Assembly: GCF_017948455.1 (NCBI RefSeq)
Contig: NZ_JAFFSU010000012.1
Coordinates: 205,741-269,740, forward strand
Direction: 5' to 3'
Origin: Streptomyces sp. GESEQ-4
Lineage (GTDB): Bacteria > Actinomycetota > Actinomycetes > Streptomycetales > Streptomycetaceae
DNA length: 64,000 nt
Both the position numbers and the translations under genes were made by a program. The number at the start of each line of letters is the position of its first letter. Within the stretch, counting starts at the first letter, position 1. The notes below the pieces were generated by a model. It saw only the letters and a program-made list of their open reading frames with translations. It made no database searches and was not told the origin of the DNA. Positions 27,896 to 36,771 of the stretch are shown piece by piece.

Positions 27896-28486
27896 ATGAG
27901 CAGCAGCACCCGCAATGAGACGTTGTCCGATCGATTCGACGTATCCGGTGTCACCGCGGACGGTGCGGCGTGGCTGGCGTCGGCCGGTGTGTACCCGCGG
28001 AGCGCTCTCGCACTGTGGGAGGAGCGGCCGGACGCGCCGGTCGTGCTGCCGTGCGGTACCGCCTTCGATGTCGTGAGCGTGCCCGCGGTCTTCGGGCGGC
28101 AGATGCTGGACCGGTTGTGGGACGAGGGACCGGGGTCCGGGCCGGTCGCGGTGTTCCGGGGGCGGATGCTGCTGTTCGCCGGGCCGGGAACGGCACACCG
28201 GCTGCCGTCGCTGCTGGACTGGGAGGAGTGGGCCGGCCGTACCGGCGGAATCCCGCCACTGCTCTGCCACGGCCATGGCGACGCCGTAACCCTCCCCGCA
28301 CCCCTCGGCGCGGTCGGCCTCCACTCCCGCTGGCTCGTCGCCCCCGACACCCGTCACCCCTGGCTGCCGGGGCCGGAAATCCTGCTGTGGGCGGCCGTGC
28401 GGGCGGCCCGGACCACCGTACGGATATCGATTTTTCCTCCCGCCGATCAGGGTGCTAAGGTCTACGACGTCAGCAGGCGCCGCTAG
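27896..28486 (+). CDS. Conserved Streptomyces protein, unknown; stop codon lies inside tRNA-Lys
   Basis: A 196-residue cytoplasmic protein (VVLPCGTAFDVVSVPAVFG, GIPPLLCHGHGDAVTLP, SRWLVAPDTRHPWLPGPEIL). From memory relatives in streptomycetes are sometimes labelled primase/polymerase N-terminal-like, which I cannot confirm. ATG 27896 lacks a clear ribosome site. The coding region runs ten bases into the tRNA gene and its TAG stop is U8-A9-G10 of the tRNA, so the tRNA promoter lies within the gene's last codons. Confidence 0.7.
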   Translation: MSSSTRNETLSDRFDVSGVTADGAAWLASAGVYPRSALALWEERPDAPVVLPCGTAFDVVSVPAVFGRQMLDRLWDEGPGSGPVAVFRGRMLLFAGPGTAHRLPSLLDWEEWAGRTGGIPPLLCHGHGDAVTLPAPLGAVGLHSRWLVAPDTRHPWLPGPEILLWAAVRAARTTVRISIFPPADQGAKVYDVSRRR

Positions 28487-28550
28487 CTCAGTTGGTTAGA
28501 GCAGCTGACTCTTAATCAGCGGGTCCGGGGTTCGAGTCCCTGGCGGCGCA
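28477..28550 (+). tRNA. tRNA-Lys (anticodon CTT), copy 1
   Basis: Acceptor gcgccgc (28477-28483) pairs with gcggcgc (28543-28549); the anticodon loop is ctcttaa with CTT; the T loop is ttcgagt. The discriminator is A28550 and CCA is not encoded. A TAAGGT-like -10 lies about 20 bases upstream. It is identical to the copies at 44567 and 50445. Confidence 0.98.
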
Positions 28551-28558
28551 CCGACCGG

Positions 28559-28588
28559 AAGGCCTCTCACTCAGGTGGGAGGCCTTTT
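28559..28588 (+). terminator. Terminator of tRNA-Lys copy 1
   Basis: aaggcctc and the opposing gaggcctt form a stem around a short loop, followed by tttt. It is a classic intrinsic terminator eight bases after the tRNA. Confidence 0.9.
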
Positions 28589-28622
28589 GCGTGCCCCCCA
28601 AAAAAAACACAACCGACGGGGA

Positions 28623-29936
28623 TCACGCCCTCGTGATTCTCACCGTCCACGCCCCCGCCGCCGTCCGCCCCTCCACCTCCACCCTGACCCCTTCGCCCGG
28701 CACGGTGAAGGTCTCGCCGAGGGCGACCGGGGCGTCCGCGAGGGGTGGGTAGACGGAGTTCGCCCAGCAGGCCTCGGTGCGGGGGTGGGCGTCGATGACC
28801 TGGATCGGGCCGCCGCCGGACGCCTCGCCGCTGCGGACGCGGTAGACGAGGATGCCCTGGCGGCAGGCCGTCGCGTCGTTGCCGACGGGGCCACGGGCCT
28901 CGAAGGCGAGGGCCGTGTCGGCGCCGGTGCGGACGATGGCCACCTTGGTGCCGTTGCCCAGGCCGAAGGACGGGGCGCCCGCGGCGCCGGTCGCCGGGTC
29001 ATCCGGGCCCGCCGCGAGCGGCTCCAGGGTCAGCCGGGTGGGCCCGCTGCCCTGCACGCATCTCACCTGACGGCCGTCCAGCCAGCCCAGCTTCCACTTG
29101 TGCCAGCCGAACAGGTCGGGTGCCAGGCCGAATTGGCTGCCCATCAGGTCCCAGTCGCCGACATAGGTGTCCCAGTCGCCCTCGTCGTCCGTCGGCCGGT
29201 GGTACAGGTCGGGCAGGTCGAAGACATGCCCGGTCTCATGGGCCAGGACCAGCCGGTCCGGCGGGTGCTGTTCGAAGACCGTGACGACGCGGCGCAGGTC
29301 TGTGCCGTCGGCGCGCAGCGGAGTCTCCAGGTTGACGACCTTCGTCGCGTCCGAGTCGACGCCGGGGGCGTGCGGATCGGCGACGAAGTAGACGATGTCG
29401 TAGCGGGAGAAGTCGACGTGCGGGTCGGCCACCCGCATGGCGTCGCGCAGGAACGCCGCCCGGTGCGCGGAATTCCAGTCGCGCTGTATGGCGTACGACC
29501 TCGACGAGTGCGGCATCCGGAGCCAGTGCCGGAGCGGGTGCGGGCGCAGGGTGAAGCGGCCGTAGGAAGAGCGTTCGAAGAAGCGGCTGGTGACCGGGAA
29601 GTGGTCGGCGGTCAGTTCGGCGGGGGTGGTGAGCGGGGCGGAGTCCGGGAAGGACAGGAACACCATCACCGCGTCAAGCCGGCGGGCCGGGCGCGGGTAG
29701 GCGGCGTTCCAGGTGTCGACGCCCTCCGAGTGATGGGCGTCGGTGCGGTGCAGGGCGCACGAGGCCGGCGAGAAGGGCTCGGCGACCGAGGGGCCGGTGA
29801 TCAGGGAGGTCGCGGCGAGCGCGGACATCGTGGTGAACACCGCGGCCGTACTGCGCAGTCGGGGCCGCGCCGCCGCCCAGCCGAACCCTCGGCGGACCCC
29901 ATGGGTGAGTCCGGTGAGGGAGAGCTGACGTGGCAC
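28623..29936 (-). CDS. Secreted M6-family metalloprotease
   Basis: A 437-residue secreted zinc protease of the immune-inhibitor-A (M6) type. A long basic N-terminus and hydrophobic core (about 28-52) form the signal peptide. The zinc motif is LAHETGHVFDLPDLY with His233, Glu234 and His237, plus a downstream Asp/His region. WDTYVGDWDLMG and FGWHKWKLGWL are typical of M6 enzymes. A beta-rich C-terminal domain follows. GTG 29936 has ggagg five bases upstream. It stands alone, divergent from the GGDEF-EAL gene, and probably degrades extracellular protein. Confidence 0.87.
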   Translation of the reverse strand: MPRQLSLTGLTHGVRRGFGWAAARPRLRSTAAVFTTMSALAATSLITGPSVAEPFSPASCALHRTDAHHSEGVDTWNAAYPRPARRLDAVMVFLSFPDSAPLTTPAELTADHFPVTSRFFERSSYGRFTLRPHPLRHWLRMPHSSRSYAIQRDWNSAHRAAFLRDAMRVADPHVDFSRYDIVYFVADPHAPGVDSDATKVVNLETPLRADGTDLRRVVTVFEQHPPDRLVLAHETGHVFDLPDLYHRPTDDEGDWDTYVGDWDLMGSQFGLAPDLFGWHKWKLGWLDGRQVRCVQGSGPTRLTLEPLAAGPDDPATGAAGAPSFGLGNGTKVAIVRTGADTALAFEARGPVGNDATACRQGILVYRVRSGEASGGGPIQVIDAHPRTEACWANSVYPPLADAPVALGETFTVPGEGVRVEVEGRTAAGAWTVRITRA

Positions 29937-30325
29937 GGGCACCTCCGGGTGCGGTTCGCGGGACACCGCATCCAGCCTGTGCGAGATTGTCGTATTACGT
30001 CCTGTTTGTCTGGCCCAGATGAGTGAGATACCCGAGAGACCGTCAGAAGAGAGGACCAGTGGCAACAGCCGAAGCCGACACCCCCGAATCGCTCACGGAA
30101 CGTCACATGCGATCGGGGGCCCGAAGAACCCGCCCATGTGCGGGCAGAAACGATCTGCCAGAAAGGCCGGTCCGTCGGGGACACTGGACTGTGGCTGGAA
30201 GGGCCCGGGGCCAGCCTCTATGATCGGCACACTTTCCAGCCCGGACACGGCCCGGAGGCCTTCCTCCCCGGACGGCCATCCCGACGAGACCCATCCGAAG
30301 ATCGAGTGCACTGCGGGAGCGAGCG
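29937..30325. other. Divergent intergenic region, protease gene to cdgA-like gene
   Basis: About 390 bases without a supported gene. It must hold the promoters of both flanking genes. Short open frames exist but have no ribosome sites and biased, non-protein-like composition. I see no strong palindrome or BldD-like box that I would defend. Confidence 0.5.
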
Positions 30326-32191
30326 GTGAGCGGAACGTCCGAAGGGCCGGCGCCCACGGCAGATCTCATGCAACTTGCCGTCACAGAGAGTGATGAAATG
30401 TTGTCGTCCGGCACCACCCCGGACACTCTGACCCCACCAGTCGACTTCCGTTCCGCGTTCTCCGCGGCCCCGCTCGCGATGGCCGTGGTCGACCGCGAGG
30501 GCCTGGTCGTCAGCGCCAATGAAGCGCTCGGCGCTCTACTCGGCGCGCAGGCAGAGGTGTTGACCGGCAAACTGGCCGCCGATCTGGTGGACCTGGCGTC
30601 CGACGCCCGTACCTGGCACGCGTATCGCGAGGTGCTGCGCGGGCGGCAGGCGCGGCTGCGCTGTACGCGTCGAATCAAGCATCCCGACGGGCAGGCGGTG
30701 TGGGTGCAGGTCACGGTCGGGCCGCTGCCGGACCGGGCCGAGGCGGTGCTGCTGTCCGTCTCCGACATCAGTGCCCGGCGTGAACTCCAGGCGCGGCTGC
30801 GGCACTTGCAGATGCACGACCCGGTGACCCGGCTGCCCAACCGCACGCTGTTCTTCGAGCGTCTGTCGTCCGCGCTGGAGGCGGATGCGTACGCCGAGGG
30901 CGGCACCGGACGGATCGGGTTGTGCTACCTGGATCTCGACGGCTTCAAGGCGGTCAACGACACGCTCGGCCACCGGGTCGGTGACCGGCTGCTGGCCGCC
31001 GTGGCGGAGCGCCTCAATCGCTGTGCGGACGACGCCGGTTACGCCAGAGCGAGCGCGCCGCTGGTGGCGCGGCTCGGCGGGGACGAGTTCGCCCTGCTGG
31101 TCGAGGACTCGACCGGTACCGAGCAACTCGCCGATCTGGCCGAGTCCGTACTGCGGTCCCTGCAGGCGCCGTTCGACCTGTCCGGGCAGCGGCTGTCCGT
31201 CTCGGCGTCGATCGGAGTGGTGGAACGCCGGGCCGCCGGGACCACGGCGACCGGTCTGATGCAGGCCGCCGACACCACGCTGTACTGGGCGAAGGCCGAC
31301 GGCAAGGACCGCTGGACGCTGTTCGACCCGGAGCGCAACGCCCACCGCATGACCCGCCAGGCCCTGGCCTCCACCCTCCGCCCGGCCATCGAGCGCGGTG
31401 AATTCACCCTCGAATACCAGCCGTTGGTGGGCATGGAGGACGGACGGCTGCGCGGGGTCGAGGCGTTGGTCAGATGGAACCATCCACAGTTCGGCGTACT
31501 GACGCCGAATCGGTTCATCGGATTGGCGGAGGAGGACGGTTCGATCGTTCCGCTGGGCCGCTGGGTGCTCGCCACGGCCTGCCGGCAGGCGCGGCGCTGG
31601 CAGGTGGAGCACCCCGACGAGCCCCCGCTGTTCGTCAGCGTCAATGTGGCGGTCCGCCAGGTCTGGGACTCGGACCTGGTGGCGGACGTGGCCGAGACGC
31701 TGGCGGAGACGGGACTCGCGCCGCATCTGCTCCAGCTCGAACTCACCGAGTCCGCGGTGATGGGCTCGGCGGGCCGCCCCCTCCAAGCGCTCCAGGCGCT
31801 CAGCGAGATGGGCGTGGGCATCGCGATCGACGACTTCGGCACCGGCTACTCGAACCTGGCCTACCTCAGCCGGCTGCCGGTGTCGGTGCTGAAGCTCGAC
31901 GGGTCGTTCGTACGGGGTTTCCAGTACGACAGCACCGACAGCACCGCCGACAAGGCCGTCGCGCCCAACCCGGCGGACGAGGTCATCGTCGAGGCGATGA
32001 TCCAGCTCGCCCACCGGCTGGGGCTGACCGTCACGGCGGAGTGCGTGGAGACGTCGGCGCAGGCCACCCGGCTCAGGCACATCGGCTGCGACACCGGGCA
32101 GGGGTGGCTGTACTCCCGTCCGGTGTCGCCGGATCGTATCTCCGAGCTACTGGCCCCGCCGGAGGTTCAGGCGACGGTCGGCAACCCGTAG
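30326..32191 (+). CDS. PAS-GGDEF-EAL cyclic-di-GMP enzyme, CdgA-like
   Basis: A 621-residue protein for c-di-GMP turnover. A PAS domain spans about 42-150, the GGDEF domain about 160-335 with intact GGDEF at 251-255 and substrate Asp in LDLDGFKAVND, and the EAL domain about 345-605 with EAL at 379-381, DDFGTGYS, a KLDGSF lysine and an AECVE acid. The inhibitory RxxD site before GGDEF is absent. Both activities look possible. No membrane span is seen. The architecture and neighbourhood match S. coelicolor CdgA, a BldD-controlled protein; that identity is from memory. GTG 30326 has gggag upstream. Confidence 0.88.
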   Translation: MSGTSEGPAPTADLMQLAVTESDEMLSSGTTPDTLTPPVDFRSAFSAAPLAMAVVDREGLVVSANEALGALLGAQAEVLTGKLAADLVDLASDARTWHAYREVLRGRQARLRCTRRIKHPDGQAVWVQVTVGPLPDRAEAVLLSVSDISARRELQARLRHLQMHDPVTRLPNRTLFFERLSSALEADAYAEGGTGRIGLCYLDLDGFKAVNDTLGHRVGDRLLAAVAERLNRCADDAGYARASAPLVARLGGDEFALLVEDSTGTEQLADLAESVLRSLQAPFDLSGQRLSVSASIGVVERRAAGTTATGLMQAADTTLYWAKADGKDRWTLFDPERNAHRMTRQALASTLRPAIERGEFTLEYQPLVGMEDGRLRGVEALVRWNHPQFGVLTPNRFIGLAEEDGSIVPLGRWVLATACRQARRWQVEHPDEPPLFVSVNVAVRQVWDSDLVADVAETLAETGLAPHLLQLELTESAVMGSAGRPLQALQALSEMGVGIAIDDFGTGYSNLAYLSRLPVSVLKLDGSFVRGFQYDSTDSTADKAVAPNPADEVIVEAMIQLAHRLGLTVTAECVETSAQATRLRHIGCDTGQGWLYSRPVSPDRISELLAPPEVQATVGNP

Positions 32192-33258
32192 GCGTCCGCG
32201 ATGAGTTCGTAGCTGCGGACGCGGACGGCTCCGTCGTGGGCGTGCGAGGTGAGCATCAACTCGTCGGCCCCGGTGCGCTTTTGGAGGTCGTCGAGGCCGG
32301 CGCGGACCTCGTCGGCGGTGCCGTGGATGATGTTGGAGTTCCAGGAGCCGATGAACTCCCGCTCCATGGGGCTGAATTCGTGGGCCTCGGCTTCCTCTGG
32401 GGTGGGGACGAGGCCGGGACGTCCGGTGCGCAGGCGGATCATGTTCAGGGCGCCGGCCATGACCTGGCGGCGGGCCTCCTTCTCGTCGTCGGTGGCGAGC
32501 GCGGAGACGCCGATGAGGGCGTAGGGCTCGGCCAGGAGCGCCGACGGCTGGAAGGACTCGCGGTAGATCTCCAGGGCCGGGATCGTGTTCTGCGCGGAGA
32601 AGTGGTGCGCGAAGGCGAAGGGCAGGCCGAGGGCGGCGGCGAGACGGGCGCTGAAGCCGGAGGAGCCGAGCAGCCAGACCGGGGGGCGGTGCGGGGACTG
32701 GACGCCGCCGGGGCTGGTCGCCTGGACCGGGCCGGGGACGGCGTGGATCCGGCGGTAGGGGTGGCCGTCGGGGAAGTCGTCGTCCAGGAAGCGGACCAGC
32801 TCGGCGAGCTGCTGGGGGAAGTCGTCGGCGCCCTCGTTGAGGTGGTCCGTGCGGCGGAGGGCTGCCGCGGTGGCGCCGTCCGTGCCCGGGGCTCGGCCGA
32901 GGCCCAGGTCGACGCGGCCCGGCGCCATCGCCTCCAGCGTGCCGAACTGCTCCGCGATGACGAGCGGGGCGTGGTTCGGGAGCATCACGCCGCCCGAGCC
33001 GAGGCGGATGCGGCTGGTGTGGGCGGCCAGATGGGCGAGGATCACGGCCGGCGACGAGGAGGCCACGCCCGGCATGGAGTGGTGCTCGGCGACCCAGTAG
33101 CGGTGAAAGCCGCGCTTTTCGGCGAGGCGGGACAGCTCGACGCTGGTACGGAGGGCCTCGGTGGCGGTGTGTCCCGCACCGACGGTCACCAGGTCCAATA
33201 CGGAGAGGGCGGTGGGGGCCGTGCCCTGCGCTGTGCCCCGTATCTCGTCTGCCGTCAC
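32167..33258 (-). CDS. LLM-class flavin-dependent monooxygenase
   Basis: A 363-residue luciferase-like flavin oxidoreductase of the MsnO8/bacterial-luciferase-alkane branch. The core is seen as RYWVAEHHSMPGVASSSPAV and RIRLGSGGVMLPNHAPLVIA, with LGLGRAPGTDG and VWLLGSSGFSA as family motifs. It uses reduced FMN or F420, with substrate unknown. GTG 33258 has aggagg seven bases upstream, itself pairable with cctcctgt 40 bases upstream. Its 3' end overlaps the convergent cdgA-like gene by 25 bases. The amidase gene lies upstream on the same strand. Confidence 0.88.
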   Translation of the reverse strand: MTADEIRGTAQGTAPTALSVLDLVTVGAGHTATEALRTSVELSRLAEKRGFHRYWVAEHHSMPGVASSSPAVILAHLAAHTSRIRLGSGGVMLPNHAPLVIAEQFGTLEAMAPGRVDLGLGRAPGTDGATAAALRRTDHLNEGADDFPQQLAELVRFLDDDFPDGHPYRRIHAVPGPVQATSPGGVQSPHRPPVWLLGSSGFSARLAAALGLPFAFAHHFSAQNTIPALEIYRESFQPSALLAEPYALIGVSALATDDEKEARRQVMAGALNMIRLRTGRPGLVPTPEEAEAHEFSPMEREFIGSWNSNIIHGTADEVRAGLDDLQKRTGADELMLTSHAHDGAVRVRSYELIADAYGLPTVA

Positions 33259-33265
33259 GGTGAAG

Positions 33266-33312
33266 CCTCCTGTGTTGATGCCGTGCGCTGTCCGCACGGG
33301 AACAACAGGAGG
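33266..33312 (-). promoter_or_regulatory. Hairpin that can sequester the monooxygenase ribosome site
   Basis: In the minus-strand transcript cctcctgt (33312-33305) pairs perfectly with acaggagg (33273-33266), which contains the Shine-Dalgarno. An inner perfect 7-bp stem (33299-33293 with 33287-33281) closes a 5-base loop. The hairpin fills the 64-base gap between amidase and monooxygenase genes. It could control translation or terminate amidase transcripts, though it lacks a U tract. Confidence 0.65.
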
Positions 33313-33322
33313 CTGTCTCCGC

Positions 33323-34723
33323 TTATTCCCGAGGGTTGTTCCGAGGGCCGGCGCCTCCTGCCTCGTAGAGCGCATGCGCCGCCCGCAGCACCACATCGTC
33401 CCGGTGCCGTGCCCCCACGATCTGCATCCCGATCGGCAGCCCCTCCGCGTCCGTCCCCACCGGCACCGTCGCCGCCGGCTGCTGGGTCATGTTGAACGGG
33501 TAGGTGAACGGCGTCCAGCCGGTCCACCGCCGGTGGCCCGACCCCTTGGGCACCTCGGCGCCCGCCTCGAACGCGGTGATCGGCAGGGTCGGCGTGACCA
33601 GCAGGTCGTACGACTCGTGGAACTGACCCATGCGGCGCCCGAGTTCCATGCGGACGTCGACGGCGGCGAGGTAGTCCAGCGCGCTGTAGCGGGCGCCGAG
33701 GGTGCAGATCTCTCGGAGTCCGGGATCGAGCAGCTCGCGCTGGTGCGGCCCGAAGTGCTGGGTCACGCGGGCCGCGCCGCTGAACCACAGGGTGTGGAAG
33801 GCGTCCACCGGGTCGGTGAAGTCGGGGTCGGTCTCCTCGACGTACGCGCCGAGCCCGGCCAGGCGTTCCACGGCCCGCCGTACGGCCGCGGCGACCGCGG
33901 GACGGACCGCCACCTGGCCGCCCAGCGCGGGCGAGTACGCGACCCGCAGGCCGCGGACGCCGCCCGCGAGGGCCTGGACGAAGGAGGTGGTCGGTGCGAG
34001 CGCCGACCAGTCCCGGGCGTCGGGGCCGCCGATCACGTCCATCAGCAGCGCCGCGTCAGCCGCGTCCCGCGTCATCGGCCCGACGTGCGCCAGCGTGCCG
34101 AAGGCGCTCGCGGGATACAGCGGCACCCGTCCGTACGTCGGTTTCAGCGCGAAGATCCCGCAGAAGGCGGCCGGGATACGGACACTGCCGCCGCCGTCCG
34201 TGCCGAGCGACAACGGCCCTGCGCCCAGCGCCACGGCCGCCGCGCTTCCGCCGCTCGAACCGCCCGCGGTGCGCGAGGTGTCGTGGGGATTGCGGGTCAC
34301 CCCGGACAGCGGTGAGTCCGTGACGCCCTTCCAGCCGAACTCGGGCGTCGTGGTCTTCCCGAGGAACACGGCACCGTGCTCGCGCAGCCGGGCGACGGAG
34401 GGGGCGTCCTCGTCCCAACGGCCGTCCGGATCAATAGCCTTGGAGCCCTTGAGCGTCGGCCCGCCCCGCATCAGCAGGATGTCCTTCACCGTCACCGGCA
34501 CCCCGTCCACCAGCCCGGCCGGCTCCCCGCGCCGCCACCGCCGCTCCGACTCGGCGGCCCGCGCGAGCGCGTCCTCGGGGTCGAGGCGTACGAACGCGTT
34601 GACGACCGGCTGCAGTTGCTCGGCGCGTTCCAGGGCCGCGCGGGTCGCCTCGACGGGGCTGAATTCGCCCTTTCGGAAGCCGTTGACGAGTTGTACGGCG
34701 GTCAGCTCGGTGAGCTCCGACAT
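33323..34723 (-). CDS. Amidase signature family hydrolase
   Basis: A 466-residue cytoplasmic amidase with the Ser-cisSer-Lys triad: lysine in VPVTVKDIL (near 80) and serines in TAGGSSGGSAAAVALG (near 155-160) and GTDGGGSVRIPA. Full length for the family. It hydrolyses an amide, with substrate unspecified. ATG 34723 begins the typical helix (ELTAVQLVNGFRKGEFSP). It lies 19 bases downstream of the hydroxyacid dehydrogenase gene on the same strand and probably shares its transcript. Confidence 0.9.
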   Translation of the reverse strand: MSELTELTAVQLVNGFRKGEFSPVEATRAALERAEQLQPVVNAFVRLDPEDALARAAESERRWRRGEPAGLVDGVPVTVKDILLMRGGPTLKGSKAIDPDGRWDEDAPSVARLREHGAVFLGKTTTPEFGWKGVTDSPLSGVTRNPHDTSRTAGGSSGGSAAAVALGAGPLSLGTDGGGSVRIPAAFCGIFALKPTYGRVPLYPASAFGTLAHVGPMTRDAADAALLMDVIGGPDARDWSALAPTTSFVQALAGGVRGLRVAYSPALGGQVAVRPAVAAAVRRAVERLAGLGAYVEETDPDFTDPVDAFHTLWFSGAARVTQHFGPHQRELLDPGLREICTLGARYSALDYLAAVDVRMELGRRMGQFHESYDLLVTPTLPITAFEAGAEVPKGSGHRRWTGWTPFTYPFNMTQQPAATVPVGTDAEGLPIGMQIVGARHRDDVVLRAAHALYEAGGAGPRNNPRE

Positions 34724-34742
34724 GCAGCAACCTCCAGGGACG

Positions 34743-35702
34743 TCAGCGTCCGGGTACGTACCCGCGCTTCTTGTCGACCACGTTCAGCAGTGATCTGCCC
34801 GCCTCCCAGCGTTCGTACAACTCCAGGAACTGCCGGCCCAGTTCGTCCCGCCAGCCGATCGTGTCGCCGCTCATGTGCGGGGACACGATCAGGCCGGGCA
34901 ACTGCCACAACGGGCTGTCGGGAGTGAGGGGTTCGTGCTCGAAGACGTCCAGGGCGGCGCCCGCGATCCACCGCTTGGCCAGCGCCTCGGCGAGCGCGTC
35001 CTCGACGACCAGCTGGCCGCGGCCGACGTTGATGAAGCGGGCGGAGGGCTGCATCATGCCGAAGCGGCGGGCGTCGAACATGCCGTGCGTCTGCTCGGTG
35101 AGCGGCGCGGCGGCGATCACCCAGTCGGCGCGGGCCATCAGCCGGTCGAGGTCTTCGGGGCCGTGGACGCCGGTGCGCGAGGTGCGTCCGACGAGCGCGG
35201 TCGTCACTTCGAGGGCCTTGAGGGTACGGGCGATCGTCCGCCCGATCGGGCCGGAACCGACGATGCACGCGCGCGTGCCCGCGACCCGCTGTGACTCGCG
35301 GTGGCGCCACTCCCGGGCGCGTTGGAGCTCCCACGTCCGCGGCAGATCCTTGGCCATGGCGAGGACGAGCGCGGCGACGTACTCGGCGATGGGCTGGTCG
35401 AAGATGCCGCGCGCGTTGGTGACCACCGTGTCGGACTCGGCCAGTTCCGGGCACATCAGATGGTCCACGCCCGCGCTCGCCGTGTGCACCCAGCGCGGGC
35501 GCGGTCCCCCGCCCGGCCAGGCCTCGCGCACGGCGTGCGAGGTGAAGTCCCAGACCAGGAGCACGTCGGCGTGCGGGAGGCGCTCGGCGAGGGTCGCGGG
35601 TTCCGCGTGTTCGATGCGCGCGCGGCCGGTGAGGCGGCCGAGGCGGGGCGGTGGCTCGGCGTCGAGGACGAGGAGGGTGGGGGCGGACGGGGATGAGGTC
35701 AT
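34743..35702 (-). CDS. D-isomer-specific 2-hydroxyacid dehydrogenase
   Basis: A 319-residue NAD(P)-dependent dehydrogenase. The Rossmann loop is CIVGSGPIGRTIARTL, and the catalytic residues are Arg in NVGRG.., Glu in LDVFEHEPL and His in IVSPHMSG. The short N-terminal substrate domain fits the glyoxylate/hydroxypyruvate reductase-like branch. ATG 35702 starts directly before the substrate domain. It is divergent from the maleate-isomerase-family pair and may belong to the same catabolic block. Confidence 0.87.
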   Translation of the reverse strand: MTSSPSAPTLLVLDAEPPPRLGRLTGRARIEHAEPATLAERLPHADVLLVWDFTSHAVREAWPGGGPRPRWVHTASAGVDHLMCPELAESDTVVTNARGIFDQPIAEYVAALVLAMAKDLPRTWELQRAREWRHRESQRVAGTRACIVGSGPIGRTIARTLKALEVTTALVGRTSRTGVHGPEDLDRLMARADWVIAAAPLTEQTHGMFDARRFGMMQPSARFINVGRGQLVVEDALAEALAKRWIAGAALDVFEHEPLTPDSPLWQLPGLIVSPHMSGDTIGWRDELGRQFLELYERWEAGRSLLNVVDKKRGYVPGR

Positions 35703-35907
35703 TCGGGGGCCGTTTCTCGGCGTCTTCTCAACGATTTCTCGGCGATGACAGTCGTCTGACGTGGGCGGTGATGTGCCGGTAACGACACGTTGACCTGCGG
35801 GCGACATGCGAGGATTGACCACGCTCGCACCCGAACCTACCTTCGTCAACATGGGCGGGCGTTGGGTCCGCTGCCCTCTCGTTCCTCATGTGAGGCCGGT
35901 GCCTGCC

Positions 35908-36771
35908 ATGGATGTCTCCTTTCTGGGTGGACCGCGCCCTCAGCGCGGTGTCGGTGTAGTCGCTCCCTTCGACTTCGCGCTGGACCGCGAGCTGTGGCGG
36001 TGGGTACCCGACGAGGTCTCCCTCCACCTCACACGCACGCCCTTCGTACCCGTCGAGGTCAGCCTCGACCTGGCCCGGCTGGTCAGCGAGCACGAGACGC
36101 TCGGCGACGCCGTGCGCACCCTGAACGCCGTCACGCCCGAGGTCGTCGCCTACGCCTGCACCTCCGGCAGCTTCGTCGGCGGCATCGCGGGCGAACGCGC
36201 GATGTGCGAGGCGATGACCCGCGAGGGCGCCGTGCCGTCCCTCACGACGTCCGGCGCGCTGCTGGAGGCGCTGGCCTCGCTGGGCGCGCGAAGGGTGGCG
36301 CTGGTGACGCCGTACACGGTGTCGGTGACCCGCTCGCTGGAGCAGTACGTGGCGGAGGCGGGCGTCACGGTCACGGGCTGCGAGTTCATGGGCCTGACCC
36401 GGCACATCTGGAAGGTGCCGTACCGGAACGTGGCGGACATGGCGCGGCAGGCGGTGAGCCGGGGCGGGGCGGACGCGCTGTTCATCAGCTGCACCAACCT
36501 GCCCACGTACGACGTCATCCCCCAACTCGAGGCGGAACTGCGCCTGCCGGTGCTGTCGGCCAACCAGGTGACGATGTGGGCGGCACTGCGCCGACTGGGT
36601 ACCCGAGCGGTGGGGCCGTATCAGCGGCTGATCGATCCGGCCGCGCGTGTCGGCCCCGTACTGCCGGAGAGTTCTGGCGCCGTGGTGCCGGAGAGTTCCG
36701 GCGCCGTACTGCCGGAGGGTTCCGGCCCCGTACTGCCGGAGGAAGAGCAGCAGCAGGAAGGGTGGACATGA
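35908..36771 (+). CDS. Maleate isomerase/arylmalonate decarboxylase family protein (EutA-like)
   Basis: A 287-residue cytoplasmic protein of the Asp/Glu racemase superfamily. The two catalytic cysteines are in VAYACTSGSFVGG and FISCTNLPTYD. Members include maleate cis-trans isomerase and ectoine-utilisation EutA. The nearby EhuBCDA-like transporter makes EutA an attractive reading but no EutB-EutE genes are in this window. ATG 35908 lies in a weak ribosome context. The C-terminus is a tandem octapeptide repeat beyond the fold. It overlaps a paralogous gene as ATGA. Confidence 0.8.
   Translation: MDVSFLGGPRPQRGVGVVAPFDFALDRELWRWVPDEVSLHLTRTPFVPVEVSLDLARLVSEHETLGDAVRTLNAVTPEVVAYACTSGSFVGGIAGERAMCEAMTREGAVPSLTTSGALLEALASLGARRVALVTPYTVSVTRSLEQYVAEAGVTVTGCEFMGLTRHIWKVPYRNVADMARQAVSRGGADALFISCTNLPTYDVIPQLEAELRLPVLSANQVTMWAALRRLGTRAVGPYQRLIDPAARVGPVLPESSGAVVPESSGAVLPEGSGPVLPEEEQQQEGWT
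36658..36744 (+). repeat. 24-bp tandem repeat, three full units and a partial one
   Basis: Units starting at 36658, 36682 and 36706 (for example gtactgccggagagttctgg plus four bases) and a partial unit from 36730 encode V-L/V-P-E-S/G-S-G-A/P. The units differ by a few bases. They form the disordered C-terminal tail of the upstream isomerase-family protein. Confidence 0.92.

Noticed and set aside
19157..28486. Calling the 19157 and 27896 genes primase-polymerases
   Set aside because: Only vague phrase-level resemblance to proteins carrying that label; no catalytic acidic motif of archaeo-eukaryotic primases is visible.
30019..30393. Open frame in the gap before the GGDEF-EAL gene
   Set aside because: No ribosome site, low-complexity Pro/Ser/Arg composition and it runs into the start of the real gene.
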